From Bacillus fungorum (GTDB taxonomy: Bacteria > Bacillota > Bacilli > Bacillales > Bacillaceae_G), in assembly GCF_002746455.1 (NCBI RefSeq), contig NZ_NWUW01000021.1, positions 25,918-89,917 on the forward strand: a DNA stretch of 64,000 bases, given 5' to 3'. A program made the position numbers and the translations under genes. This document shows positions 15,834 to 24,208 of this stretch, in pieces. The notes under the pieces are model-generated. The model was not told the DNA's origin and made no database searches. It saw only the letters and a list, made by a program, of their open reading frames with translations. Every line of letters starts with the position of its first letter. Within the stretch, counting starts at the first letter, position 1.

Positions 15834-16649
15834 TTATGAGGTAGGTAATGAACTGTGAATAATTTGAAGTGATTTACTTACGATTTCTTCTGCGGCATAT
15901 ATGCCGATTGCATCTGTTTTTACAATGTGGGGCTGTAAGTGATTATATGTTGCCCCTAATTCACCGTGAAGTGGTGCAAAGGCATAGTTAGCTTTTTCAA
16001 GCATGCATAAATCAAGTAAAGAATCCCCAGCTGTAATAATAGTATCTATTTGTAGCACTTCTTTTATATATTGCACAGCATCCCATTTGTTAATAGGCTT
16101 CGGTACAAAATATAATTTTCTACCTTGAAGTGAATGAGCCCAGCCTTGTTTGTCTAACCAAGAAATGAAGGATGTTAATTCGTCATAAGGAATGTTCTCT
16201 CGTTTAATGATGCAATAGTGGAATAAATCATCAGCTGTTTTTTGTGATATAACCCAATTTTTATGAGCGATTTGTTCAAATTCCTTTAGTATATCGTTTC
16301 TCTCTATACATTCTACTGAAAGTCTTTTTTTTATTTCTTTGTTCCAAGTAACATCTTGCTTGCCATTATGAAGGATATTACCGCCGTTACTTGTAATGGC
16401 ATATTCAGGAATGATTTCATTTTGGAATAAAGCAATACGTTCAAATTGTTCAATCGTTCTTGTTGTAACTGGGATAAAATATGAGTGCAGTTGCAATTTT
16501 TTTAGTAGTGAAATGGTTTTATGTGTTATGAAAGAAATTTCTTTTCCGTCTAAAGTTTCAATGAGCTGAATTAATTCATCTTCTATATGAGCACGAGATG
16601 ATTTTCGGGAATAAATAAGCGTTTGATCAAGATCACTGGCGAAAATCAT
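15834..16649 (-). CDS. HAD phosphatase of the Ter-associated biosynthetic operon
   Basis: The 271-residue HAD-IIB (Cof-like) phosphatase starts MIFASDLDQTLIYS, with nucleophile Asp6 and Asp8. It has motif II in FIPVTTRT, a lysine in NKWDAVQYIKE, and motif IV ITAGDSLLDLCML. The capped class dephosphorylates sugar phosphates or nucleotide-like metabolites. Its ATG overlaps the stop of the upstream gene by the ATGA arrangement, so translation is coupled. It is the last gene of a four-gene operon described by Anantharaman, Iyer and Aravind as making a nucleoside-like metabolite. The likely role is removing the phosphate from the PRTase product; that is inference. Confidence 0.85.
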   Translation of the reverse strand: MIFASDLDQTLIYSRKSSRAHIEDELIQLIETLDGKEISFITHKTISLLKKLQLHSYFIPVTTRTIEQFERIALFQNEIIPEYAITSNGGNILHNGKQDVTWNKEIKKRLSVECIERNDILKEFEQIAHKNWVISQKTADDLFHYCIIKRENIPYDELTSFISWLDKQGWAHSLQGRKLYFVPKPINKWDAVQYIKEVLQIDTIITAGDSLLDLCMLEKANYAFAPLHGELGATYNHLQPHIVKTDAIGIYAAEEIVSKSLQIIHSSLPTS

Positions 16650-17758
16650 AGCGTTTCCTCTCTAAGAGGTTTAATGAGCCCGCAACATGAATAAGCCATA
16701 TTTTCATATATTTCAATAGGGACATTCTTTTCTTTAGCAAGAAGTAAAATATGCTTTAAATCGGGATTGTTTTGCTTGCGTATTAAAATTTTCCACGGTA
16801 TTCTCCGAAGTAATACGCGAGTTGTTTCACCGACTCCTGGTTTAATTAAGTTAATATCGTCAATTTCAAAGTGAGTTTGGATAGAATGTATATCTTTTAA
16901 TCCTTGCCAAGAGGGATCGGTGTATGTTGAAGCAATATAATGTAATTGATGATCTATATGAGAATGAACAGAAGGGAATAAATCTGTTACCTCATTGATG
17001 AAGAAGTTTGATAAATCTTCTTGTTCTAGCTCTTTATAATATTTAACACCATGAAAATCATTTGGGCCAATATAGGTGTCATTTAGTACAGTGCGGCTAA
17101 TTAGTCCAGAGACGGTTGCATTTAAGCAAGCACTAGGGATAAGAAAATCTTCACGTGTACCGTAAATTGAAGTACAGTAACCAGGATCAGCAAGTACAGC
17201 CATACAATGAGAAAGGTGTGTACTATTTCTCTCGTTAAATGTATGTACTGCATGTTCCAATTCCCTTTTTATTGCACCCTTTCCAGTCCACCCATCAATG
17301 AATTGAATTGTTTCTTTAGGATGATGTTCCAAAATATAATGGAGTGCATTTTCATCGATACCACGTCCGCGAATAATAGAAATACAATAGTGAGGTACAT
17401 CAAGGTTATATTGATAGCGTATGTAGCGTTTTATAAGAATACCAATAGGTGTACCAGCCCGCGCTAATGAGACGAGGACAAGATTCGTTCCTTTAGTCTG
17501 TATAATTTGTTTGGCGACAACTCCAACAGCAATGGCTAGTTTGTGTTTGTATTGTTGCAGGGAAGAAAAGAATAAATCCATATATGCCTTAGATGGTTTA
17601 TATTCAATTGGTAACATTTCAGAATAATGTGTACCAGCTTGAATAGCTTGTTCTCTAGTTTCTGTGGAACTTTCTTTCATTAAATCACTAATATCTTTTA
17701 ATAGAAAAATAGCATCATTTGGATCGTAACTACTAATATGGGAATTTACTTTTACCAT
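16646..17758 (-). CDS. StiP/PRTase_1 family protein with C-terminal PELOTA-like domain
   Basis: The protein has 370 residues from an ATG preceded by AAGGAAGG; an in-frame TTG 9 bases upstream is weaker. The N-terminal two thirds match the family annotated both as cysteine protease StiP and as PRTase_1: LVSLARAGTPIG (95-106) and FIDGWTGKGAI (153-163) sit where a PRTase has its substrate hood and PRPP loop. The C-terminal part (about 295-360), with RRIPWKILIRK and a final CCGLIKPL, fits the PELOTA-type RNA-binding domain. The gene starts 5 bases after its upstream partner and overlaps the HAD gene. The protease name is probably misleading; nucleotide-like chemistry is the better guess. Confidence 0.8.
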   Translation of the reverse strand: MVKVNSHISSYDPNDAIFLLKDISDLMKESSTETREQAIQAGTHYSEMLPIEYKPSKAYMDLFFSSLQQYKHKLAIAVGVVAKQIIQTKGTNLVLVSLARAGTPIGILIKRYIRYQYNLDVPHYCISIIRGRGIDENALHYILEHHPKETIQFIDGWTGKGAIKRELEHAVHTFNERNSTHLSHCMAVLADPGYCTSIYGTREDFLIPSACLNATVSGLISRTVLNDTYIGPNDFHGVKYYKELEQEDLSNFFINEVTDLFPSVHSHIDHQLHYIASTYTDPSWQGLKDIHSIQTHFEIDDINLIKPGVGETTRVLLRRIPWKILIRKQNNPDLKHILLLAKEKNVPIEIYENMAYSCCGLIKPLREETL

Positions 17759-17763
17759 AATTA

Positions 17764-19110
17764 TCAACCTTCCTTTTCTATGCTATTTGAAAATGAGACG
17801 ATATGAATAAAGGGAATAACTGTTTGTAACTGCTGTAGAAGAGGAGATAGGGCTTCTTCTCCTAAATCACGTTCCATAAAAACAAATACTTCATCGTAAT
17901 CATGAGGTGAAATATTATAAAAGTAATTTGTAATAGTAGAATCTTCGGGACTTGGATATGAGAAATGATTATGAATGGCGTAGTTCACATCATTTGAAAC
18001 AGGGTGGATAGGGCTTCGTGTTGTAGATTGATATAAAATATTTTCACCCATTTCAGCAGCAATTTTCATTGGAATATACATAAATTCACCCGTTCCGAGG
18101 CAGAGCGTTCGTTTTCCAATTCTTTTTCTTTGTAACATTTTTCCTGCTTCTTGAGTAAAAGAATGAATGTGCTTTTGTTCATATGCTGAAATGCCAAATC
18201 GCCCAGTATATTTTATATAATTTGATGTATAGGGTAATGTTGGGCAGGTAAGGGTATGCTTTTTGAAATCAGGTTTTGTTTCTTCAATGTGAATATCTGT
18301 TTTTGCAATATTTAATGGTTGGCCAGTTGTATGAATACTGCCTTCTAATAAAGAAATAACATGAATCTTAATTTGAAGTTCTTCTTCTAATTGTTTAAAT
18401 TGTCTTCTATTAGTATTAGAACGCCAGTCTAATAAAGAAGCAATAGTATACTCTTCTCGTGGAAATTGCTGTTGAATGGACCTAATAATATTTAGTGCGG
18501 TTTTCCCAGTTGTCATCTCATCATCTACGAGAACAATTGGATTGTTGTTTTGAAAAAAGCTCTTATCGACATAACAAAGGTGTGATGTTGCATGGGAGTG
18601 TTCTTCTTCAAATGTAATAACAGATTTAAGTTCGGGTATCGATTCCCTAGTTGTATGAACATACTTTGCATTTTGGAAACATTGAAACATAGAGTGACCG
18701 AGTGCAGTTGCTGTTTCAGCAAAGCCGATAAATAAAACTTCTTCCTGTAAAGGATATTGATAATGAAGTATTTTTTCTGGAATGTCATCAAATTCTGAAG
18801 AAATAAGACTTGAAACTTCTTTCTGAAATGGATGAAAAGTATTATGCAATATTTCCATATATCTTGCAGCAAGAGCATGTCCGCTTGCTAAAGCAACTAC
18901 TGGTTTGACAGGAAGATGCTTTCCAAGAATTGTGCTCACAAATAAAAAACTCCGTTTCTTATTTATCCTCGCTGCCATTTGAAAAAGATTGTCTAGCGCT
19001 AAGTTATATGGATTATCACGTATTTCAATATGAACTTTTATATTATTTAAAACGTTATACGTGTTGTTTTGCATTCGTAATAAGGAGATCGGTGAATTGT
19101 TTGTTTTCAT
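17764..19110 (-). CDS. Phosphoribosyltransferase with C-terminal TRSP domain
   Basis: At 448 residues this has a PRTase_2 domain with a textbook PRPP-binding loop, IVLVDDEMTTGKT (192-204), after GFAETATALGHS. It is followed by a TRSP domain named for its conserved Thr-Arg-Ser-Pro motif, visible here as STTRSPIHP, with an RKRIGKRTLCLGTGEFMYIP region before it. It should transfer ribose-5-phosphate from PRPP onto an unknown acceptor. Its start lies 56 bases inside the end of the upstream lyase gene, preceded by GGGGTG, so expression is coupled. Part of the four-gene Ter-associated module. Confidence 0.87.
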   Translation of the reverse strand: MKTNNSPISLLRMQNNTYNVLNNIKVHIEIRDNPYNLALDNLFQMAARINKKRSFLFVSTILGKHLPVKPVVALASGHALAARYMEILHNTFHPFQKEVSSLISSEFDDIPEKILHYQYPLQEEVLFIGFAETATALGHSMFQCFQNAKYVHTTRESIPELKSVITFEEEHSHATSHLCYVDKSFFQNNNPIVLVDDEMTTGKTALNIIRSIQQQFPREEYTIASLLDWRSNTNRRQFKQLEEELQIKIHVISLLEGSIHTTGQPLNIAKTDIHIEETKPDFKKHTLTCPTLPYTSNYIKYTGRFGISAYEQKHIHSFTQEAGKMLQRKRIGKRTLCLGTGEFMYIPMKIAAEMGENILYQSTTRSPIHPVSNDVNYAIHNHFSYPSPEDSTITNYFYNISPHDYDEVFVFMERDLGEEALSPLLQQLQTVIPFIHIVSFSNSIEKEG

Positions 19111-20158
19111 GTAGCACCCCGTAAATATTAGATTTTAAAATGGTTTTGCGAGCCCAGTTATAATGAGGCTTTACTTCATTCATTTTGTTAGCAAAACTGC
19201 TTTTTAGCACTCCGTTATACGTATCTGCATTTTGTAAAATTGACCTTGCGTCTAAATAATCTTCCATTGTAACAATGTGCATTGCTTGTACAACTTTAAT
19301 ATGAGATGGGTGAATGACTGTCTTTCCGATTAATCCATTTGCATGGTCAAGTGATACCTCTTGAATGAGCCCTTCTTCGTAATCATTAGAAAAATATTCC
19401 CATACACATCCTGAAATAACATATTCATTTGTTGCTCTGGAGAAAATATTAAGAATGTCGGAAATACAATCACGAACAACAGTAATATGATAGATAGGTG
19501 TGTATTTATTGCGCCGAATACCAAATATACTTGAAAAATCAGTGGCGCCAATACGTACATTTAAGATGTGATCAGGATAGGAATCTAGTAAATCTTTTAT
19601 TTGTAATAATGATTCTACACGTGTTTCTTTATACATAATTTCTGGTGATTCTAAAATCGGCATTCCATAAAGGGATAATGAATGTAGCTCGTTTATATAG
19701 GCAAGCTGATTGATATAAGTCTTTCCATTAACGGGTGTGAATTTGGGAAAGACAAAACCACATAAGCAATGAACCGCACTACCTAATTCAGTAACAATTG
19801 TTTTCATTTGACTTGGCTGTCGAACTCTAATAAAAAGAAGTGGGATGTCTGCTTGATTTAGTATGTTGGCACTGACTAAGTTGGCGATTTGCTGTATTTG
19901 AACGACGATGTTTTGCTCTGCAAGTTTTACTTCCTCATCGCTGATAGCGTCCTCTAGACAAAGAATAATTGAGGTAGCTTCCACATGTTTTTTTCTCATT
20001 ATATCTTCCGCGATAGTTTCCTTCGTGCCAGGAGTATATAGTGTAGCGCCTAGTGCGTAAGCTAGTTGTTCTTTCCCTATATTTTTTGAAAAACTAAGAG
20101 GTTCTTTATAGAAAAAATTTTGCCGTTCTTCTGAGGAGAGATAAGAAAAGTAATTCAA
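19055..20158 (-). CDS. C-C bond lyase of TIM-barrel fold (HpcH/HpaI/citrate lyase-like)
   Basis: The 367-residue enzyme is related to citrate lyase beta and HpcH/HpaI aldolases. Visible elements are TSIILCLEDAISDEEV (acidic metal/substrate site), PLLFIRVRQPSQ, a PILESPEIMY strand and IGKTVIHPSHI, which corresponds to the GFxGKxxIHP motif of citrate lyase beta. The TTG start is set by an AAGGTGGTG site. It is the first gene of the four-gene operon and lies divergent from a GNAT gene. In Ter-associated loci this enzyme is thought to supply or cleave a carbon skeleton for a nucleoside-like compound; the substrate is unknown. Confidence 0.85.
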   Translation of the reverse strand: MNYFSYLSSEERQNFFYKEPLSFSKNIGKEQLAYALGATLYTPGTKETIAEDIMRKKHVEATSIILCLEDAISDEEVKLAEQNIVVQIQQIANLVSANILNQADIPLLFIRVRQPSQMKTIVTELGSAVHCLCGFVFPKFTPVNGKTYINQLAYINELHSLSLYGMPILESPEIMYKETRVESLLQIKDLLDSYPDHILNVRIGATDFSSIFGIRRNKYTPIYHITVVRDCISDILNIFSRATNEYVISGCVWEYFSNDYEEGLIQEVSLDHANGLIGKTVIHPSHIKVVQAMHIVTMEDYLDARSILQNADTYNGVLKSSFANKMNEVKPHYNWARKTILKSNIYGVLHENKQFTDLLITNAKQHV

Positions 20159-20320
20159 ATTGTCACCACCTTATTTGTAATGATTCTGTTTAATCGTAAC
20201 ATAATAAGAAAAATCTTCCATAAAAATGAAGCGAGAAATTTAAAAAATATATTGAGAAAGATGAATTATAAGATGAATATCGAATATTGTTAATAGAAAT
20301 ATAATAGGGGGAAAGAGAAA

Positions 20321-20800
20321 GTGGATATACATAAGTTAACAGAAGAAGAAGCAAATGAGATAAATACGTGGACGTACGAAGAACCTTATAATTTGTATAG
20401 TTTTTCAGGCGAGGAAGAAGTAATAGAAGAATTATTAGATGGGACGTATTATGGCTGTTGTGACGATAATGGGGAGTTTATCGGCTATTTTTGTTTTGGG
20501 GAAAATGCACAAGTGCCAGGGGGAAGAGATGCTCATTTATATGGTGGAGAAGATGTAATTGATATCGGACTTGGCATGAAGCCAGATTTAACAGGGAAGG
20601 GCATGGGAGAAATATTTTTTCAAGCTGGGATAACGTTTGCTACTAAGGAATTTAATTCGAAATTGTTTCGATTAAGCGTAGCGACATTTAATATAAGAGC
20701 GATTACGTTATATAAAAATATCGGATTTAAGCAAGGGACTATTTTTTTGAGTCGCGGAAGAAAATTTATGCTTATGGAATACGAAAGACCGTCAGCATGA
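20321..20800 (+). CDS. GNAT family N-acetyltransferase
   Basis: The 159-residue acetyltransferase has the acetyl-CoA pocket motif MKPDLTGKGMGEIFF, followed by LSVATFNIRAITLYKNIGFKQ, the standard C-terminal half of the fold. The start is GTG with an AGGGGGAAAGAG site. The N-terminus is unusually acidic. It is divergent from the Ter-associated operon with 162 bases between the starts, and is followed by a terminator that separates it from yutG. The acetyl acceptor cannot be deduced. Confidence 0.87.
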   Translation: MDIHKLTEEEANEINTWTYEEPYNLYSFSGEEEVIEELLDGTYYGCCDDNGEFIGYFCFGENAQVPGGRDAHLYGGEDVIDIGLGMKPDLTGKGMGEIFFQAGITFATKEFNSKLFRLSVATFNIRAITLYKNIGFKQGTIFLSRGRKFMLMEYERPSA

Positions 20801-20812
20801 AACTGACGGTCT
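20786..20812. terminator. Hairpin between the GNAT gene and yutG
   Basis: A 10-bp perfect stem (AGACCGTCAG with CTGACGGTCT) with a 7-base loop, overlapping the GNAT stop codon. T-run is weak on both sides. Confidence 0.6.
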
Positions 20813-20823
20813 AGAAAACATTA

Positions 20824-21315
20824 TTATTCTGAGTGCTCAGCTCGGTGCGCTAAGCGACTTGAAGCAGCGGCAGCAATTCCACCAACGATATCATCAAGGA
20901 ATGTATGCACCTTTCCAGACGATTTATCATTTAAGTATTCTAAAATACCAGGTTTTAATTTATCGATATATCCAAAGTTCGTGAAACCGATAGAGCCGTA
21001 CACGTTAACGATAGAAAGTGCGATTACTTCATCAATTCCGTATAAGCCTTCATCACGTTTTACGATATCTTGTAACGGCTCACTTAACATTCCTTTTTCA
21101 GCAAGAACATCGAGTTCGATACCTGTAATCAGTGCGTTTTGTACTTCACGTTTTGATAATACACGCTCAACGTTATAACGGCATTCTGACATCTCTAAAT
21201 TTGGATGATATTTTTTTTGAAGAAAATGAACAAGCTCGGCAATATCGTCAATTGTTACACCGCGTTCTTGTAATAGTTGTAATGCTCTTTCTTGTAGTTG
21301 ATTTGATTCTTTCAT
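20824..21315 (-). CDS. yutG: PgpA-like protein YutG
   Basis: The 163-residue protein has the phosphatidylglycerophosphatase A pattern: IDEVIALSIVNVYGSIGFTNFG in the centre and a C-terminal HTFLDDIVGGIAAAASSRLAHR with the acidic DD pair. PgpA enzymes dephosphorylate phosphatidylglycerol phosphate; Bacillus YutG lacks the long hydrophobic helices of E. coli PgpA, and its exact activity is unsettled. The start is the ATG preceded by AAAAGGTG; a GTG 9 bases upstream overlaps that site. It marks the right border of the region inserted after yutF and is divergent from yutH. Confidence 0.85.
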   Translation of the reverse strand: MKESNQLQERALQLLQERGVTIDDIAELVHFLQKKYHPNLEMSECRYNVERVLSKREVQNALITGIELDVLAEKGMLSEPLQDIVKRDEGLYGIDEVIALSIVNVYGSIGFTNFGYIDKLKPGILEYLNDKSSGKVHTFLDDIVGGIAAAASSRLAHRAEHSE

Positions 21316-21435
21316 GTTTATCACCTTTTTTTCTTTTTAGTATTTGTATACGTTTCGTTGCTTTATCATGTGCATAGGAATGAAAGGCGAGCACAAGCTC
21401 ATATATATAAAGAAAAACCATAGGTGGCGACTGCG

Positions 21436-22437
21436 ATGATTCATCATATTTATGAGCATTATCACATGCATGTTAAAGAATTAATCCCCCTTGGCCCCTA
21501 TAAAAGCTTTTGGATTCGCAACAAAATTTATGTACTTGTTCCAATTGGAGAAATGGAGGAAGAAGTACTTGTAGAGATGAAAAAGCTCAGTGACTATATG
21601 AACCAGCAAGGGGATATAACTGTAGCGACTTTCGTTCCGACTATACACGGCTACTATGTAAGTGAGATAGAAGAACAAAATTACTGCTTATTAAAAGGTA
21701 TGCGTGCGTTAGAACGACATGCTATATCATTAGGAAGTGAGCTTTCTATATTCCATAAACGAGGTGCATTCTTTCCAGAAGAAGTTGAGCAATTAAGCCG
21801 CATTGGTGAATGGAAAGCGTTATGGGAAAAAAGGCTCGATCAGTTAGAAAAGTTTTGGCAATCACAAGTGATGAACCACCCTACAGACGTATTCGATCAA
21901 TTGTTTATCGAATCCTTCCCGTATTACTTAGGTGTTGCAGAAAATGCAATTCAATATGTTGTTGATACAGAAATGGATGATACGCCGCAACTAACGGATG
22001 CAGCAACAATTTGCCAAGAACGATTCACACCTTTATTATGGCATCAAACGAAGCGTCTCAAACTTCCTTTTGATTGGGTGTATGATCACCCGACTCGAGA
22101 TATAGCAGAATGGATTCGCTATATGATGATAGAAAAAAAGAAAGACTGGGAGCAAACGATCGTTCAATTTGTTACAGATTATGAACGAAATTATTCGCTA
22201 TCCTCATTTGGTTGGCGCCTATTATTTGCAAGGCTTTTGTTCCCGCTTCACTATTTTGAAACAGTCGAACGATATTACCAAACTGGAAACGAAGAACAAA
22301 AAAGTATATATAGAGATCGCTTAGAAGACATTTTACACGATGTGAACCGCTCTGAGCAATTTATGAAGCATTTTTATGGCTCACTTCGTTTACCAGTAGA
22401 TAAGCTTGGGATTAGAAAATTAGATTGGTTATCGTAA
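21436..22437 (+). CDS. yutH: Spore coat-associated protein YutH
   Basis: The 333-residue protein belongs to the CotS/YutH group, distant relatives of aminoglycoside phosphotransferase-type kinases. Family features include MALERHAISLGSELSIFHKRG-like helices in the middle (here RALERHAIS, then FHKRGAFFPEE) and a C-terminal LHYFETVERYYQ. Catalytic kinase residues are not obvious, as in other coat members. The ATG at 21436 has an AGGTGG site; a GTG at 21424 is too near it. In B. subtilis yutH is made in the mother cell. It is followed directly by an IS231-type element. Confidence 0.85.
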   Translation: MIHHIYEHYHMHVKELIPLGPYKSFWIRNKIYVLVPIGEMEEEVLVEMKKLSDYMNQQGDITVATFVPTIHGYYVSEIEEQNYCLLKGMRALERHAISLGSELSIFHKRGAFFPEEVEQLSRIGEWKALWEKRLDQLEKFWQSQVMNHPTDVFDQLFIESFPYYLGVAENAIQYVVDTEMDDTPQLTDAATICQERFTPLLWHQTKRLKLPFDWVYDHPTRDIAEWIRYMMIEKKKDWEQTIVQFVTDYERNYSLSSFGWRLLFARLLFPLHYFETVERYYQTGNEEQKSIYRDRLEDILHDVNRSEQFMKHFYGSLRLPVDKLGIRKLDWLS

Positions 22438-22551
22438 TAGTATAAAAAAGAGACCGATGGAGGTCCATAGCCATCAACTTAAGAAAATGAATAAAATAAC
22501 GAAATTAGGGTACCCTTTCATGCAGTACTGCATGAAAGGGTGTTTTAATTT

Positions 22552-23198
22552 ATGTCTACAAATGACAACGCATTAGTTGAAGAATTTCGAAAAAATTTTT
22601 CAATCCCTCACCTACAAGAACTTGCCTATCAAACGAATATGATTCAACGAAAACGAAAATTTCAGGCACAAGACCTTGTATCACTCTGTGTATTTTTGGG
22701 TCAAACAATCAGTTCTGAGTCTTTAGTTAGTCTCTGCACAAAATTAAATGAAGCTACAGGAACTTGTATCTCGGCCGAAGCGCTTAATAAACGTTGGAAT
22801 GCGCGAACTGTGGCATTCCTTAAAAAGTTATTTCTGTATGTCTTCCGGCAAAACGTTTGTTCCGCCACATCATTATCCAGTCGCTTTACACGAATCCGTA
22901 TTTTAGATTCGACATCCTTTCAATTCCTTTCTTCCCATGCCGAAATGTATAAAGGCTTTGGGGTGGCGGTTCTGAAGCCGGTGTGAAAATTCAATTGGAG
23001 TATGAGCTACTTTCGGGAGAGTTTCTAGGCATGACGATAGACCACGCTAGGAGTAACGACGCAAAGTATGGGCAAGAACGCATGAAGATCTTACAGAATG
23101 GAGACCTTGTACTTCGTGATCTTGGATATCATGATATTGGTGATTTAGAGAATATCTTACTCAACGATTGTAAAAAAAAGTGTCTCCGATGCTTTTAG
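22552..23198 (+). pseudogene. IS231 transposase, frameshifted and internally deleted
   Basis: The first frame (22552-22986) encodes the IS231 N-terminal region ending in the YKGFG segment. A run of four G near 22966-22969 then shifts the frame, and the expected GSEAGVKIQLEYELLSGEF continues in a second frame (about 22970-23198). That frame keeps the first DDE aspartate region (RILDSTSFQ, from frame one) and RDLGYHDIGDLENI, then joins abruptly to NDCKKKCLRCF and stops. The C-terminal glutamate region is missing. The gene cannot make active transposase. Confidence 0.88.
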
Positions 23199-23216
23199 CA
23201 TCGGAGGCACTTTTTT
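23170..23216 (+). terminator. Terminator at the right end of the IS231 copy
   Basis: AAAAAAAGTGTCTCCGATGC is paired with GCATCGGAGGCACTTTTTT, a strong GC stem with T6, just inside the right inverted repeat. Confidence 0.8.
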
Positions 23217-23262
23217 AAAGTTGATGGCTATGGACCAATTTTGTTCTCTTTTTAGGAAGCGA

Positions 23263-23418
23263 TTCTGAACGAACCGCTTCCGCTTTTAGATTAATATCTA
23301 GCTCCAGCGGCTAAAATGTTCGGTGGCTTCGCTTCTTCCGCCGAGGCAAAAAGCGCCTCTTCGTCAGGAGCTCCAATGACCTCCTGTTCTGAACGAGCCG
23401 CTTCTGCTTTTAGATTAA
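23263..23418. repeat. Small interspersed repeat flanked by 32-bp direct repeats next to yutI
   Basis: A 32-base sequence at 23263-23294 recurs at 23387-23418 with two mismatches. Between them is a GC-richer stretch (AGCTCCAGCGGC near 23299, GAGGCAAAAAGCGCCTC near 23343, AGGAGCTCC near 23368) reminiscent of the CTCCAGCG...GCGCTTCCGC repeat found scattered in many Bacillaceae genomes. The second copy runs into the yutI stop codon. The family assignment is from memory. Confidence 0.55.
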
Positions 23419-23651
23419 AATACTTGTTCTACTTCAATAACGCCTGGTACTTCTTCAAGTAATGCGCGTTCGATACCAGCTTTTAGTGTGATTGTAGAAC
23501 TTGGGCAGCTTCCGCATGCACCCATAAGGCGTAGTTTTACGATACCTTCTTCAATGTCTACTAATTCAACGTCTCCGCCATCGCGAAGTAAGAATGGACG
23601 TAATTTATCTAATACTTCTAATACTTGTTCTTGCATATGTGGGTTTTCCAT
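23415..23651 (-). CDS. yutI: NifU-like Fe-S scaffold/carrier protein YutI
   Basis: The 78-residue protein is a stand-alone NifU C-terminal (Nfu) domain. The core [14 protein letters not shown] and the cluster-binding CxxC in [15 protein letters not shown] are clear. Such proteins carry [4Fe-4S] clusters to apoproteins. An AAAGGAGT site precedes the ATG at a suitable distance. The 3' end overlaps a small repeat, so its transcript may end inside that element. It is divergent from yuzD, as in the B. subtilis yut/yuz region. Confidence 0.93.
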   Translation of the reverse strand: MENPHMQEQVLEVLDKLRPFLLRDGGDVELVDIEEGIVKLRLMGACGSCPSSTITLKAGIERALLEEVPGVIEVEQVF

Positions 23652-23846
23652 TTTTATCGACTCCTTTCATCAGTTTTATTATAATCAAGATAGAGGGGAA
23701 AATCTATTTTTTCTCTTCTTGTTTTATTGTCGAAATATTGTATCGTGTTTTTTCAGTATAGGGGTATGGAATAAGTTTGTAAAATGATGTGCTTATGTAC
23801 TAAGACATCTGAATATGCTGTTGAAACAAGAAGCGGGGGAGAAGAA

Positions 23847-24155
23847 ATGGTTAATGTTCAAGTGTATGGGACGAAAGTAATTTGTGCGAGCTGCGTTGGA
23901 ATGCCATCTTCAACAGAAACGTTCGAGTGGTTACAAGCGGCGATTGGTCGTAAATATGAAGGACAAGAAAATAAATTTAATTTCGAGTATATTGATTTTC
24001 AAGAAGAACAAGAAGATGAAGATAAAAAAGCATTCGCAGAGCGTGTAGTAGAGGAAGATCTATTTTATCCAGTCGTTCTTGTAAATGGAGAAATTGTTGG
24101 AGAAGGAAACCCTCGTTTGAAGGATGTTTACGAAGAAATCGAGAAATATTTATAA
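23847..24155 (+). CDS. yuzD: YuzD family protein (DUF1462)
   Basis: The protein has 102 residues with a thioredoxin-like look: VYGTKVICASCVGMPSS carries a CxxC-like pair (CASC) early, and the C-terminus has YPVVLVNGEIVGEGNPRL, which corresponds to the cis-proline loop of the fold. DUF1462 members have no proven activity; disulfide handling or metal binding is plausible. The start at 23847 is supported by a GGGGGAGAAG site; the frame stays open further upstream without a site. It is divergent from yutI. Confidence 0.85.
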   Translation: MVNVQVYGTKVICASCVGMPSSTETFEWLQAAIGRKYEGQENKFNFEYIDFQEEQEDEDKKAFAERVVEEDLFYPVVLVNGEIVGEGNPRLKDVYEEIEKYL

Positions 24156-24160
24156 AGCAA

Positions 24161-24193
24161 GAAGTCTTTGCGAATTCGCAAAGGCTCTTTTTT
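24161..24193 (+). terminator. Terminator after yuzD
   Basis: CTTTGCG paired with CGCAAAG around AATT, extended by imperfect pairs, followed by T6. Confidence 0.75.
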
Positions 24194-24208
24194 ATTGGAG
24201 GGATAGAT

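Larger units (their letters stand above)
22462..23236 (+). mobile_element. Internally deleted IS231-type (IS4 family) insertion sequence
   Basis: Both ends carry a perfect 19-bp terminal inverted repeat (GGTCCATAGCCATCAACTT at 22462-22480 and its complement at 23218-23236). Inside are the characteristic 5' hairpin ahead of the transposase gene (22509-22540), two frames of a transposase, and a 3' terminator-like hairpin. Full IS231 copies are about 1.6-1.9 kb; this one is 775 bp because most of the transposase C-terminal half is missing. It could still be moved by a transposase supplied in trans, because the ends are intact. Confidence 0.88.

Noticed and set aside
16646..17758. Reading the StiP-family gene as a cysteine protease
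   Set aside because: The name is a database label; the visible motifs fit a PRTase-like fold, and the operon partners are metabolic enzymes.
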